Shown here: one piece after another, positions 1-10,932 of the stretch
How positions within the stretch are numbered: the first letter of the stretch is position 1
Layout: each line of letters opens with the position of its first letter
Assembly (NCBI GenBank): GCA_030446505.1
Contig: JAUJND010000062.1
Coordinates: 1 to 33,417, forward strand
DNA length: 33,417 nucleotides
Direction: 5' to 3'
DNA from: Chroococcidiopsidaceae cyanobacterium YX2bin18
GTDB taxonomy: Bacteria; Cyanobacteriota; Cyanobacteriia; Cyanobacteriales; Chroococcidiopsidaceae
The notes under the pieces: model-generated
Told to the model about the DNA's origin: nothing
Seen by the model: only the letters and a program-made list of their open reading frames with translations
Database searches by the model: none
Translations under genes and position numbers: made by a program

Positions 1-2
1 GA

Positions 3-892
<890 letters not shown>

Positions 893-2067
893 ATACCAAT
901 TTCAAAAAATAGGGTAATACCAATTTAAAGAATGTTTGCGACAGATAGAGCATCCAAAATAAAGCTATAGCCAGTAATAGAAGCAACGGTTTCGTTGTTC
1001 AATTGAGCAAGCAGTTCATCCACTTTGGTTTGCAGTTGCATTAGGTCTTTAAACAACACCCAACACAAATCTTTTTTTAGATGTTGCCACAATCGTTCGA
1101 TTGGATTTAACTCAGGACAGTAAGCAGGTTGAAATAGCAGAATGATGTTATCTGGAATCTGTAATGACTTGGTTTTGTGGAACGCTCCGTTATCGACTTG
1201 AAGAATGTTGAGACTATCGGCATACTGCACACTCAACTCATTCAAAAAGCGTTGATAACAGTCGCTATCAATATGCGAAAACTGCAAGAAAAACCGCTCT
1301 CCCGTCGCGGGTTCGACCGCTCAATAGAGCCAAAACGCAATGAAGCTGCCACAGCACTCGGTGCCTAAAGGTTTGACACCGAGTGCTGTGAGCAATCGTC
1401 CAACGCTCGTTTTCAATCCAAATCGGCTCTCATCCTCAGCGAAATAGCGAATGCGGCTGAAGCCGGGTTTCTCGGTTGCGACAAACTGCTTGAGCAACTC
1501 TAGGTCGTTGCTGAGGTTTGCTCAAAGCCCTTTCGGGCAGCAATATTTTGCTTGGCGTGAACGGGACGCGCTGCTTTCAACTTGGCTTTGAGCCGATACC
1601 GCACCAACTCATGCACCGTGCGATACTCTGCTTTCACATCCAAGCTGTTCAACAGCCATTGCTGAATCTCACCGTAGCTCTTAAACCCGCCTGGCTGCTT
1701 CAGTCTCTGTTGGAGTCGCCTCACTGCCCACGCTGGAATTGTTCTCGGACGACCCGGACTTCGCTTCACGGTAAGTAGCCCACTCAATCCAGTGATCTCA
1801 TACCTGCATAACCAACGTTGTAGAGTTCCTCGGTGCTTGCCCATCACTTTCGCAATCGCACTGATGCTCATTGCATCGGGCAATTTCAACAAGTAGAGCA
1901 CTTGCAATCGCTCTTTTAAGTGGGGATTCGTTTCCGCTTGCAACCGTTGCCCCAACTCCTCAATACTTTCTTGAATTTTGCTCTTCGTGACACCTGCCAT
2001 TCCGAGCCATCCTCAACCACTGAATCGAGCTTAAACGATCTGTTACCCTATTTTTTGAAATTGGTAT
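893..2067. mobile_element. IS630-type insertion sequence with perfect 25-bp terminal inverted repeats
   Basis: The segment is bounded by a perfect 25-bp inverted repeat. The left copy is 893-917 (starts ATACCAATTTC) and the right copy is 2043-2067 (ends GAAATTGGTAT). IS630/Tc1-type elements duplicate a TA on insertion, and a TA dinucleotide occurs at the outer edge of both ends (894-895 and 2065-2066). The exact boundary is therefore ambiguous by a few bases. Inside is a transposase gene on the minus strand. The element interrupts the istA remnant, so it arrived after that IS21-type element. Confidence 0.8.
925..2000 (-). pseudogene. IS630-family DDE transposase, frameshifted and with one stop
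   Basis: The gene starts at ATG 2000 and ends at 925. Its N-terminal part (2000-1500) has a helix-turn-helix segment (AIAKVMGKHRGTLQRWLCRY) and the GRPRTIP linker typical of IS630-type transposases. Downstream the minus strand gives the three catalytic acids in order. These are AEDESRFGL, LQVDNGAFHKT and NPIERLWQHLKKDL. Two lesions separate the parts. One base is missing in an A-run near 1516-1519, and restoring it joins KGFEQ to NLSNDLELLKQF. A TGA at 1321-1323 replaces what is probably a Trp codon (FWLY-stop-AVEP). Some IS630 relatives use a programmed frameshift, but the extra stop argues that this copy is inactive. Confidence 0.8.
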
Positions 2068-2113
2068 TAAAACTGCATAAGGCTGAGGAGATATTTTGCC
2101 AGGAAACCCCTGA

Positions 2114-2153
2114 ACAGCCATAACAACAAGACAATGAATGTTGTTATGGCTGT
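2114..2153 (-). terminator. 14-bp perfect hairpin just past the RTX/GDPD gene
   Basis: ACAGCCATAACAAC (2114-2127) is exactly complementary to GTTGTTATGGCTGT (2140-2153), with a 12-nt loop. It lies 15 bp beyond the stop of the minus-strand phosphodiesterase gene, which suggests a transcription end or an mRNA-stabilising stem. There is no clear T-run on the minus-strand 3' side, so a classical intrinsic terminator is not proven. Confidence 0.45.
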
Positions 2154-2168
2154 ATTTGGCAGTAGTAC

Positions 2169-5137
2169 TTACCCAACCATCGGATCAGACGGTAGTACAC
2201 CTAAAAGAGGATCAGGATTAGTAAAGGGGTATAAACGGCTAGCTACCTCAAACCCAGTTCCTGGGAAGTCAGTGAATAAGCCATCAAGACCAAGGCTAAA
2301 GAACTGCTCATATTCCAGTTCTGGATTACCGTTATAGTCCTGTGCCAAGAAAATATCTTCATTGCGAAACGTGTAGGCATGAACTAGTAAACCTGCCGCG
2401 TGAGCATCATCAATCAGCGAGGTGGGATCTGTGAGGAATTTATCATTGTCATTAACCAAGTCATCCCCAGTGATATCATCTGCTAGACCATCTCCATCAG
2501 CATCAACAGACTCCACAGAAACAATCATCCGCTTCGATGGTCCAATACCATCTGCATACTCCGCAATCTCGGCTAAGCCTTCAGGAGTCCGCAGGTCGCC
2601 GTAGGTGCGCTGATCACCACTAACTACGAAATCATAAGGCTGGCTCTCGACGATCTCACCATTAAGAGCAATACCTGCTGCATTCAGCAGTTGGACTAAT
2701 GGCACATCAATAAGTGTATTCAGTTCCTTCAAATTACCTACTTCAAACGACTGGATAAAAACCGGGAATCTTCCTGGTTATAGCCATTATCCTTGAGGAT
2801 ATCGACCAACGGTTCTTCCAATGACAGCCCAACGGAATCGTGATACGTTGGATGCTTTGTTTCAGGATAAATACCGATAGTGCGACCATCAGTACTTTTT
2901 GCCTTTGCCAGATCGATGATTTCCTGGAGAGTCGGAATTTCAAACTGACCATTAAAAGACTGGTCGCGGAATTCTAAGCGTTCTTCTGCTCTTAGCGTTT
3001 TGATTTCAGCTAGAGTAAAGTCGTCAGCAAACCATCCCTCTTCTGGAGTGCCATCAATGATCTTGGTTGTGAAGCGATCGCTAAATTCCGGGTGATCCGC
3101 TACATCGGTGGTGCCCTTGATGTTAACTTCGTGGCGGGCAATTAGTACCCCGTCTTTTGTCGAAACTACATCTGGCTCAATAAAGTCAGCGCCTTGCTCA
3201 ATTGCTAGCTCATAAGACGCTAAAGTATGCTCTGGACGTAAACCGCTAGCTCCTCGGTGTCCAATGATCAGCGGACGAGGTGCAGTGCTGACAAAATCAG
3301 CAATCGAAATTGTGCTGGATTCAACTCCAGTTAGAGTTGCTAGCAATGAACCATCTTAAGGTTGATTGTGGTATCGTTACCTGCTTGAGTAATCGCTAAA
3401 TTGGCAAAAGCCAAACCAGCACCTAAGCCGATGACATCAGTATCAGATTGGAAATCGGTAATCGTGTTGGCAGTAGTTGGAATTTCACCTGCTGCAATCA
3501 AAACTGATCCTTACCATCCCCACCTGTCAAAGTATCACCCTCACCTGCAAATAGCTGGTCATCACCGTTTCCGCCAAAAAGGAAGTTGCGGCTACTTCCA
3601 AGCAGAGTGTCATTACCTGCACTGCCATAGAGCCGATTGCTACCTTCACCTACGGAAGCATCAAGGAGATCATTTCCGTCACCACCAAAAAGGCGATCGC
3701 GGCTACCTGCAAAAAGTTCGTCGTTACCTGCACCACCATAGAGCCGATTGCTACCTTTACCTACGGAAGCATCAAGGAGATCATTTTCCGTCACCACCAA
3801 AAAGGCGATCGCGGCTACCTGCAAAAAGTTCGTCATTGCCTGTACCACCATAGAGTCTATTTTTACCTAGACCTGTTGAAGCATCTAAAATATCATCCCC
3901 AGCGCCACCAAACAAAGTATCTTTCTGTGTGGCAAACAGTTCATCGTCGCCAGGAGTACCAAAACGTAATTCATTGCCCTCAAGCGCATCTAAGCCAACA
4001 CGCGGATCAAGATTGAGTGGTTTATCCAAATCTAGGAGCAAGATTTCATTTTGATCCGATTCTGTAGCAGAACGTCCGCCTGTACCTGGATAGTTGTTAT
4101 CGTTGGCGACAAGAATTTGTATCTTTGTCAATTACCAACACATCTTCAATTGTGATGAAGGGAAACCGGAAATTTATGCTGGAGTCACGATTGAGATCTT
4201 GAGGGTCACTAATATTTAGGAGATCCACAACCTCTTCTTTGGCTACATAACCATTCGCATCTTGCTGCGATAAGTCGATCTTAAATATCTTCTTGAACTC
4301 AGCCGCATCTCCACTGAAATTATCGCGCTCGATCACTAAGTACTCGTTTTCATTAATAACCGTAAAGTCCCCAATAGGATGGTCGGGGCTTTCTTTGCGA
4401 TAAAGCCCTTTGATGCCAGTAAACTGCTTAGATGCCAAATCAAACTCATAAATCCTTAAAGCATCTTCAGGATCTCCGGCAACAGTACCTTCGAGTAAGG
4501 CATATAGCTTTGTTTTATCGGGACTAATTGCTAACCCTTCATAACCGCTAGAGCGAGCAAGGTTTGCCTTCTCCGGCTGATCTAAAATATCTGGATTCTG
4601 GGGCGATCGCACAAAACCTTGACTAGGATTCGTCCCATTATTTGGTGTTGGAATCGGCGCTTCTAACAGTTTGCCCGTGGCATCAAAATGTAAAAGGAAA
4701 GGTCCAAATTCTTCCCCAACCCAAAACGTGCCATCCGCAGCAATCACAAAAGACTCTATATCAAAATCAAAGCCAGTCAGCAGGCGAGCGCTAGTATCTT
4801 CATTTTTAATCGGGAACGGTGCTTTGTTGTCAGGGTCGGAAAACTGGATAAAGTCAATAACATCGACGCTGCCATCTCCGCCTGCACCCCTAAAGTTAGA
4901 GTCAACGCGATATAAGCGTAGGAGATAATCTTGGCTATTCAGCTTAGCGCCAAAGCCATTATCAGAAAGAAACCAGTATGAGTCTTGGTCAGCAAATTGC
5001 ACACCGCTAAAACCTTGGACTGGTTGCCCCTCAAACCGTGGTTCTGGTAACAGATTACCGTTTTCATCGTATTGACCAGAGGGAGGCCCGCCAGCAAATG
5101 TGTCTGCTGGTAATTCAGCAAAGCCTGTAAGTTCCAT
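2169..5137 (-). CDS. Phytase-like esterase / RTX repeat / glycerophosphodiester phosphodiesterase fusion (frame broken)
   Basis: After correction of single-base indels this reads as one protein of about 990 residues from ATG 5137. The N-terminal 340 residues form an esterase-like (phytase-like) domain with [34 protein letters not shown] and [12 protein letters not shown]. The middle part has RTX calcium-binding repeats (GGxGNDxLxx). The C-terminal part is a GDPD domain with [20 protein letters not shown] and [19 protein letters not shown]; such enzymes hydrolyse glycerophosphodiesters to an alcohol and glycerol 3-phosphate. There is no N-terminal signal peptide, which fits type I secretion of RTX proteins. 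The frame changes near 4110, 3785, 3503, 3357 and 2764, each by one base. The role is inferred to be extracellular phosphate scavenging. It could also have been two adjacent genes, but I see no stop or start between the parts once frames are joined. Confidence 0.72.
3540..3860 (-). repeat. Tandem 111-bp RTX repeat units
   Basis: About three tandem copies of a 111-bp (37-residue) unit encode RTX motifs such as [16 protein letters not shown] and [16 protein letters not shown]. Landmarks recur near 3580, at 3691 and at 3803. The last spacing is 112 rather than 111 because the unit at 3781-3786 has one extra T (TCATTTTCC against TCATTTCC at 3670). That extra base causes the local frameshift. The units bind Ca2+ in beta-roll folds in known RTX proteins. 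Confidence 0.8.
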
Positions 5138-5272
5138 AATCTTGTTGCTCAGACTAGTAATTCTTTTTGCGCCTGTAGCATCTCATAGCAAAATTAAGAA
5201 ATTACTATCATTAAGCTAAGAAGTTCTTATACTTAAGTTAAGCGCGAAATTAAACCCTGAAGTTTGAGTAAA

Positions 5273-6478
5273 TTAGTATTTTTTTCGGCAAAGTGATATC
5301 TCAAGGCTATCTAGATTGAATTGTTGCTTGGAGCGTGTCTCTAGGCGATCGCCCGCCAGAATCTCACTCTGACTATCCGCAGCAATATCCTTCCAGGTCG
5401 CTCGAAACGCTTGAGAAACTGCTAGCGCGTGCAATCTGTGATACCAACCATAAGCAACAAATTCTTCTGATTCAGTTGATATTTGCAAAAAATTTGTGCC
5501 ATACATTCCAGTTTTCTCGCTACCTCTAACAATAAAATCATCCTTATTTATCGGTTGATATGGACCAGTAATATGATCAGAAATGTACCAAAATAGTGAT
5601 GAATTGGTAATTCTTTTATGGCTCAATTGCAGCCATTTTTGGTTCATCAACATTTTGAAGCATGAAAAAAATAAATGATACTTGCCTCCTTTGTAAATAA
5701 CTTGCGGTCGCTCCATGTGGTAGTAGGGCCAATCCTCTACTGTATTAGCAGGGGCTTCCACAGCAGGCGGTAACAACTTGTAAGGACCAGAAATTTTATC
5801 TGCCACTGCTAAAGCAACACATCCTTGGAAGTTTCCTGGTACTTTAGAACTGGCACAAATAAACATATAGTAACTACCAGTTTTATCATCCTTAAAAATA
5901 TAAGGATCACGCCAGTGAAAATGCCCTGTCCAATTACTCCGCCCGTACCAGCGATCGCCATCATCTGGCTTTAATAAATAGTTGTTAGAAGTACGTGAAA
6001 AGTGCAAACCATCGTGAGATACTGCTAAACCAATTGCTTCATTTTTCAGGTGTGGTTCTTCTTTTCCACCCGCCGAGTAAAACAGGTAATAGACACCATC
6101 TTCCTTATAAGTACAACCAGCACATATCCTGCCAGATTCCCAGTCATTGGCTGGCTCAGGTTCAAGAATGCTACCCAAATCCTGCCATTGCTGCATATCA
6201 GGGGAAACAGCACAACAGATTTTACTGATTGTCCACCAAGGGGTTTGTCCTTCTAACCCTCTTAAGTAAAACATTCGGTAAACATCCCCATCTTGCAAAA
6301 TCCACGGGTCCCAATTCATCGGCTCACTTTGGCGGAGCGATCGCAATATCCCTGTGACTGTTTCGCTGATTTTGAATTTACCCCGCTCAATCATGCCAGC
6401 CGTTGCCCAATCCTGGCTGCCAGTGGGTAGAGGTTCAAGGTAGGTGAGAATTTTTTGTTGGAGCGGATTTAGTTTCAT
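5273..6478 (-). CDS. Five-bladed beta-propeller glycosidase (GH32/43/68-like), intact
   Basis: This intact 401-residue protein starts at ATG 6478. It carries the three acidic signatures of clan GH-F/GH-J-like five-bladed propeller enzymes in the right order. Asp57 lies in MNWDPWILQDGDVYRMFY (nucleophile or base position), Asp191 in the WRDPYIFKD motif (transition-state stabiliser), and Glu256 in HMERPQVIY (candidate acid). Blade-like repeats such as YYLFYSAG, YYMFICAS and YHLFFSCF are spread along the chain. No signal peptide is visible, so a cytoplasmic role is likely. The substrate cannot be read from the sequence; sucrose, fructan and arabinoside-type sugars are all possible. It is the last gene of the minus-strand series that begins with mysA and lies just downstream of a broken paralog. 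Family is fairly sure, substrate unknown. Confidence 0.75.
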   Translation of the reverse strand: MKLNPLQQKILTYLEPLPTGSQDWATAGMIERGKFKISETVTGILRSLRQSEPMNWDPWILQDGDVYRMFYLRGLEGQTPWWTISKICCAVSPDMQQWQDLGSILEPEPANDWESGRICAGCTYKEDGVYYLFYSAGGKEEPHLKNEAIGLAVSHDGLHFSRTSNNYLLKPDDGDRWYGRSNWTGHFHWRDPYIFKDDKTGSYYMFICASSKVPGNFQGCVALAVADKISGPYKLLPPAVEAPANTVEDWPYYHMERPQVIYKGGKYHLFFSCFKMLMNQKWLQLSHKRITNSSLFWYISDHITGPYQPINKDDFIVRGSEKTGMYGTNFLQISTESEEFVAYGWYHRLHALAVSQAFRATWKDIAADSQSEILAGDRLETRSKQQFNLDSLEISLCRKKY

Positions 6479-6495
6479 TTAAACACGGACTTTTG

Positions 6496-7497
6496 CTAAT
6501 TGAGGTAATTAGAGTTAGATAAGCGAATCGTGCCATCATCATTAAAAATCGCCCACTGTGGATCTGATATGTCACCGACAAAGTGTCCCGCTTCATCTTC
6601 AAGCTGGAAACCGAAGAAAACAGGATTCTCTACCTCTGGATTCACAAACTTTCCCCCATAAAGACCATTACTAAGCAAGTTAGCTGGCTCCTGCTCCCAA
6701 GGAATGCGATCGTAGCTGAGTCGATCTTTTAGCGGACAAGAGCGGACGTAATACGTGCCTTTTGGATCTCGGCGCTCGAAAAATCTATTCCAATAAGGAC
6801 TAAATAAAAGGTATAAACGCCAGTAATTGAGTTGCTTGCGCCAAAAGATTTGGGGAACCTCTAGATAATGAAATTCTGGAGATATGTACAAAATTCGATA
6901 AGGTTTGTGCCAATCTTCTAAGTCTGGGGAAGTCGCATAAGCGACAGCACCACCCGCATCAGTTGGGGCATCATGGGGACAAGCACAGATGAAAGCATAA
7001 AATTGCTCGTCCGTATCGTCTTTAATTACATAGGGGTCACGCCAGCTAACGCCATCAAATCCAGTACTGATTCAGGGTTGGGGATAACAGGTTTTTCTTT
7101 TGATGCTGGTGTCCGTTGCCAGGTAATCAGATCCTCCCGGACTCAGCGACACCAATATTTTGCGGTTGTCGTCGTTCGTAAGCGGTTAGCACGAATGGTC
7201 TTTAGAGCATCGCCGTATAGAACATATAGTAGCGACCTGATGTGGCAATGATGCTTCCCGTCCAAATTGAAACATCGTCCCAGTATCCCTCCCGTCCTGA
7301 TAAGGCGGGTGAATCGGCAAATCCTGCCAGCCAAAATCAGTAAGGACGGCATGACCAACTGACGAGAGATTATGCCGCCGTTCAGCAATATAACCACAAG
7401 CCAGTTGATTTGCTTGGAGGTAAAAAACGTGCAGAGTTTCTTTGGAGAAGACAAACCAAAAATCCCAGCAATACTTATTCAGAGGTTGCCAAGGCAT
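6496..7497 (-). pseudogene. Second beta-propeller glycosidase, paralog of the next gene, frame broken
   Basis: Minus-strand pieces from ATG 7497 to 6496 rebuild a protein of about 330 residues in the same propeller family as the intact gene at 5273-6478. Its N-terminus reads CWDFWFVFSKETLHVFYLQ. This is followed in another frame by WDDVSIWTGSIIATSGRYY, then by SWRDPYVIKDDTDEQFYAFI, and finally by YLEVPQIFWRKQLNYWRLY. The WD, RDP and E-x-P-Q signatures match those of the paralog. Frame changes occur near 7280, between about 7200 and 7060 (several), and near 6895. The order and strand suggest a tandem duplication that then diverged. Function is probably lost if the indels are real. Confidence 0.65.
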
Positions 7498-7559
7498 TGT
7501 TTACTCGGTGTGAATATTTAAGTTTAAATCAGTCGAATTGGACTAAAACCAAGGGCAAG

Positions 7560-8374
7560 TTAATAATCACGATCAGCTATTTGCTCCAAACAGATATCAC
7601 AAAGTTTTCCGTCGTCATATTCACCAAATTCCTCGGTAATATTGTGGACGAGAGTTTCGCCTGGTTCTATTAGTGAGAGTGTGATACTAGGACAGTTCAA
7701 GCAGAGATTCGACAGAGTAGCGGGCTTCACAACGAAAGCAATGAACAGTGCTATCTTTTGAGGTTGGATCAGGGAAAGCAACCGCTTCCTTATTGCACCT
7801 TTCACACAGAATCAAATCATGTTCTACTCCATAGTCTTTAGGATGCAGTGAAATATTTTGCTCTGCCATTCGTTCAGTGTACGAGCCGAAGGCATCCAAC
7901 AGTGCTTCGTAGATATGATTATTGAGTTCATTCTCAAGGTCAATTCCTAGTTCTTTGTAGAGGAAAATTTTTAGAAAACGCATAGCCCGACCTACGTAGT
8001 TTTCAATCTCCTCATAATTGCCAGCAACTTGATGGTGTTCGATAGAGTTTCTTACCAGTTGAAGGAACTTTTAGATCATTTTCATCCTGCTCTGACAGGA
8101 CAACACCAACCCCACACAGGCGTTTTTTAGCTCTTTAAAGTTAACGGTATAACCATCAACTTCTACCTTCTTTTTGTCATAAATCAGTTCTTCCCCAGCT
8201 TTGGCTAACCGTGCCTTGAAACAGTTCTATCGCATGGAAGACGTGGAGGACTGCGTACTTAAGATCAGTGTCTCTTTCATTAGCGCGGAAATGCTCAATT
8301 GCATGATCAAGGGAGTCTAGAGCGTTTTCCTCAAGCCCTAAAACAAAATCATTACTACTCAAAGAATTTGTCAT
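7560..8374 (-). pseudogene. HEPN-domain protein with four C-terminal CxxC motifs (frame broken)
   Basis: The minus strand from ATG 8374 encodes a helical N-terminal domain that begins MTNSLSSNDFVLGLEENALD. It includes LKYAVLHVFHAIELF and, after two or more frame changes (near 8225 and 8070-8120), VRNSIEHHQVAGNYEEIENY. RNSIEH (8052-8035) fits the Rx4-6H signature of HEPN domains, which are often RNases in toxin or defence systems. The C-terminal part has CERC, CFRC, CLNC and CDIC, enough for two zinc ribbons; a frame change lies near 7700. Intact length would be about 270 residues. It sits 35 bp after the methyltransferase gene on the same strand, so it may be co-transcribed with mysABC. HEPN assignment is by motif and helix pattern. 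The target is unknown. Confidence 0.55.
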
Positions 8375-8409
8375 TTCAACAATTGCACTGGCAGGAGGAA
8401 ACAATTATT

Positions 8410-9460
8410 TTAAGCTTGAAGACCAAATTCCATTGCCGAGAGGTTAGTTCCTGTATGCACTACTTTCTCTAACTGAAAACCACACTTCTCAAACAATTCC
8501 TTAAATTGTTTTTTGTGTCCGCTACGCACCCCCGGAACTGCCACCATAATCTGTACGGCAAAAAGCCCAGGTAAAATGCCATCTGGACTTTCTGGCGGCT
8601 CTCCTAAATCGGGAACAAAAGCCTGTAAAAGCACAATTTTTCCATGCTTCGGTAAAGCTTTTTTACAGTTGTTTAATATCTTGATTGCATCTTCGTCATT
8701 CCACGCAGAGATGAAATACTTCATCACGATCGCATCAGCACCGCTTGGCACTTCTGCAAAGACATCGCCAGATTACTTGTACAGCATCCTGATTTAGCCC
8801 TTGCTGCTCCAGATAGGCGGGGGCTGTCTCAGTAACGTAGGGTACGTCAAACAATATCCCTTTACAGCCGGACTTCTTGACAATATTAGCAATTAGTCCC
8901 CCTGACCGCCACCAACATCCATAACAGTCTTAAATCTGCTAAAGTCATAAACTTCAAGCAGTGCATCAACGGCATGATTTGTCAGAAAACTCATCGCATT
9001 GATGAACACATCACCACTCCAAGGTTATCCCTAGTGAATTCGTAGACACTCTTACCGTTTGCCTGTTCAAAAGGCACAACGCCAGTATGCAAACAGGTTT
9101 CAAGCTGCTTCCATGCGTCCCACTGACAAGGTTCTGTAATGTGCATTGCAAAATGCCCCATTGAAGGTCCAGCATTAGTAACAAGCAGATTTGACAGTTC
9201 GGTTGCAGCAAAAACACGTCCTGGTTTCTCCTCCAACACTCCTAAATGACCTAAAGCCCGCAAAATAACATAAAGTTTTTCTGCCTTAGTAGAGGTAGCT
9301 GCTGCTAGGTTTTCGACACTTTGCGAACCTTGTTGGAGCAGGTTGGGTATGCCTAAGCGGGTTGCGACATAAACACACTGGCTTTCCCAAAAGTTGGATC
9401 ATGCCAAAAACTTTTCTTTTTGGACTCCATTGTATTAGGTGATATTGGTGCGGTTTGCAT
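8410..9460 (-). CDS. SAM-dependent O-methyltransferase (plant/caffeate type), frame broken
   Basis: From ATG 9460 the minus strand encodes about 350 residues of a two-domain methyltransferase. The N-terminal dimerisation-like part includes TRLGIPNLLQQGSQSVENLA and VILRALGHLGVLEE. The SAM-binding motif I is VMDVGGGQGG, followed by CKGILFDVPYV. Later signatures are MKYFISAWNDEDAIKILNNC and GKIVLLQAFVPD, which match the family's end motifs. Frame changes lie near 9366, 9010, 8901 and 8760, each about one base, so the true gene may be intact. It starts 66 bp after mysC on the same strand. A role in tailoring a mycosporine or another small molecule is an inference from position only. mysB is already the dedicated methyltransferase of the pathway, so this would be an additional one. 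Confidence 0.7.
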
Positions 9461-9526
9461 TGGTTATTCCTCTGAATTAGGTTAAATCGGTGAACAATTT
9501 ATAACAATCAGCAAGTTGGCAGCGCA

Positions 9527-10856
9527 TTAGTCACCCCCAACTGAACAAGCTTGCCAATGTTGAAATCTATCCTGATCCACCCTTTAAGTTTGCGGAGATT
9601 GTCCAAGAGAAGTAAGGGAATTTGCCAGTGGTGAACCATTAAAAATGGCAAAGGATCATTAAGGTCAAAAATTGCCTCTTTGCCTCGTAAAATATTTCTT
9701 ACCCACGTTTGCAGTTGCCCAAAGATCTAATTTCATTCAGCCGCCAAAGTTCGTGGTATAGCCACAGCAGGCTTACTATCAGGCAGAGGCTGCATCGGCT
9801 CAGTTAAAGTCTGTTTACCGAGATAGGCATCTGCTACCCCTGGATGGTTGTAAAACATCGTAATTGCTGAGTGAGTGCGGGGTTACACTCGATCAGCAGA
9901 TAGTCCCGTCAACAGCTTTAATAAAGTCAAAAGAAGCTTGTCCGGTTCCCAGTTCTTTAACAAAAGAATTCACCCCTGCCTAATTTCTGGCTGTTCAAAG
10001 TTTTCATAGTTCACCTGGAAAGCGGATGACTCGCAGCAGCAGTGCAGTCTTAACTCCCCATCTCTAATGGTGCTGTGGGTACAGTATTCTTTTCCGGGAA
10101 TAAATTCCTGCATAATCCAGGGTTTTTCTGCGCTGATTGGCAGACTATTGACAAATGCTGCTGTTTCTGATGGAGTGTCGCAAGGCAATTTGGTCAAATT
10201 CAAGCGGCGCACAGAGTCGTAGGGGATACTTTTGAGAATGTATTTGCAGTCTCGTTGGAGAAGTCGAAGTTTAAGACTTGTTCGGGTGCGGTAATTTTGA
10301 AGGACTTTGGCACAGATAAGCCGAGCGATCGCGCTTTCTCACTAAAGGCAAATTTGTCATCAAGCATTTTTGTGATGTCTGCGTCGAAGTGAAATACTTC
10401 GCAACAGCCGGATAATGCTGGTTTTGCTAGTGAGTCATAGTAGCTAGAAACAGGACTACATACGGGAATGTAAATGTCAATATTTTCTTTTTTAGCAATG
10501 TTCAGTAGTTCTTGGGTGTAGCCATCCGGGTTTGTTTCAGGAGCGGGTACAGTGTAGAAGCGATCAACAGCTTTAGAAAATTGATTACCAGTTAACCAGT
10601 ATTTCTCAGTTTCAACTAAAACGACTCGATGTCCAGCGGCATGAAATGATCGCGCTAGCTGCAATGCTTTAGTCATCTTACCGCCAGTCAGCAAGATGTT
10701 TTTGGGATTCTGGTTAGGGACTGTCTTATTGTTGCTCCACACCAGGGATGCTAAGACGACGATGCAGTTAATCGGAAAGGCGATCGCCAGTAACAAAAGA
10801 GTGCCGATGTTTTGAAATATTGCCCAAATCTGCGCTTGAATGCCTTGTACCGCCAT
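9527..10856 (-). CDS. mysC: MysC, ATP-grasp ligase of mycosporine-glycine synthesis (frame broken)
   Basis: MysC attaches glycine to 4-deoxygadusol to give mycosporine-glycine. The start is ATG 10856. An N-terminal hydrophobic segment (LLLLAIAFPINCIVVLASLV) is characteristic of cyanobacterial MysC. It is followed by KNILLTGGKMTKALQLARSF, the ATP-grasp region around KPWIMQEFIPGKEYCTHSTI, and an ATP/metal-site motif LIECNPRTHSAI rebuilt from two frames near 9880-9905. The family-typical C-terminus includes DPLPFLMVHHWQIPLLLLDN and ends near 9527 (LVQLGGD) if one G is restored. Without it the frame ends at 9508. Frame changes lie near 10231, 9974, 9905, 9880, 9738, 9720 and 9532. Intact length would be about 443 residues. 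It starts 76 bp after mysB. Confidence 0.85.
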
Positions 10857-10932
10857 GAGCCGTTTTTTAGTTGTCGAAGGTATTGTACTAGGTAGGGATT
10901 GGGTAAGGTTTCCAATCCCTATTTACTACTTT

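Noticed and set aside
3401-3853. Plus-strand frame with His/Tyr-rich repeats ([20 protein letters not shown])
   Set aside because: The repeats are the complement of the RTX units on the minus strand. The pattern is explained by that gene.
3540-3860. Regular repeats as a possible CRISPR array
   Set aside because: The 111-bp units are contiguous, diverge by codon and encode RTX motifs; there are no unique spacers between conserved short repeats.
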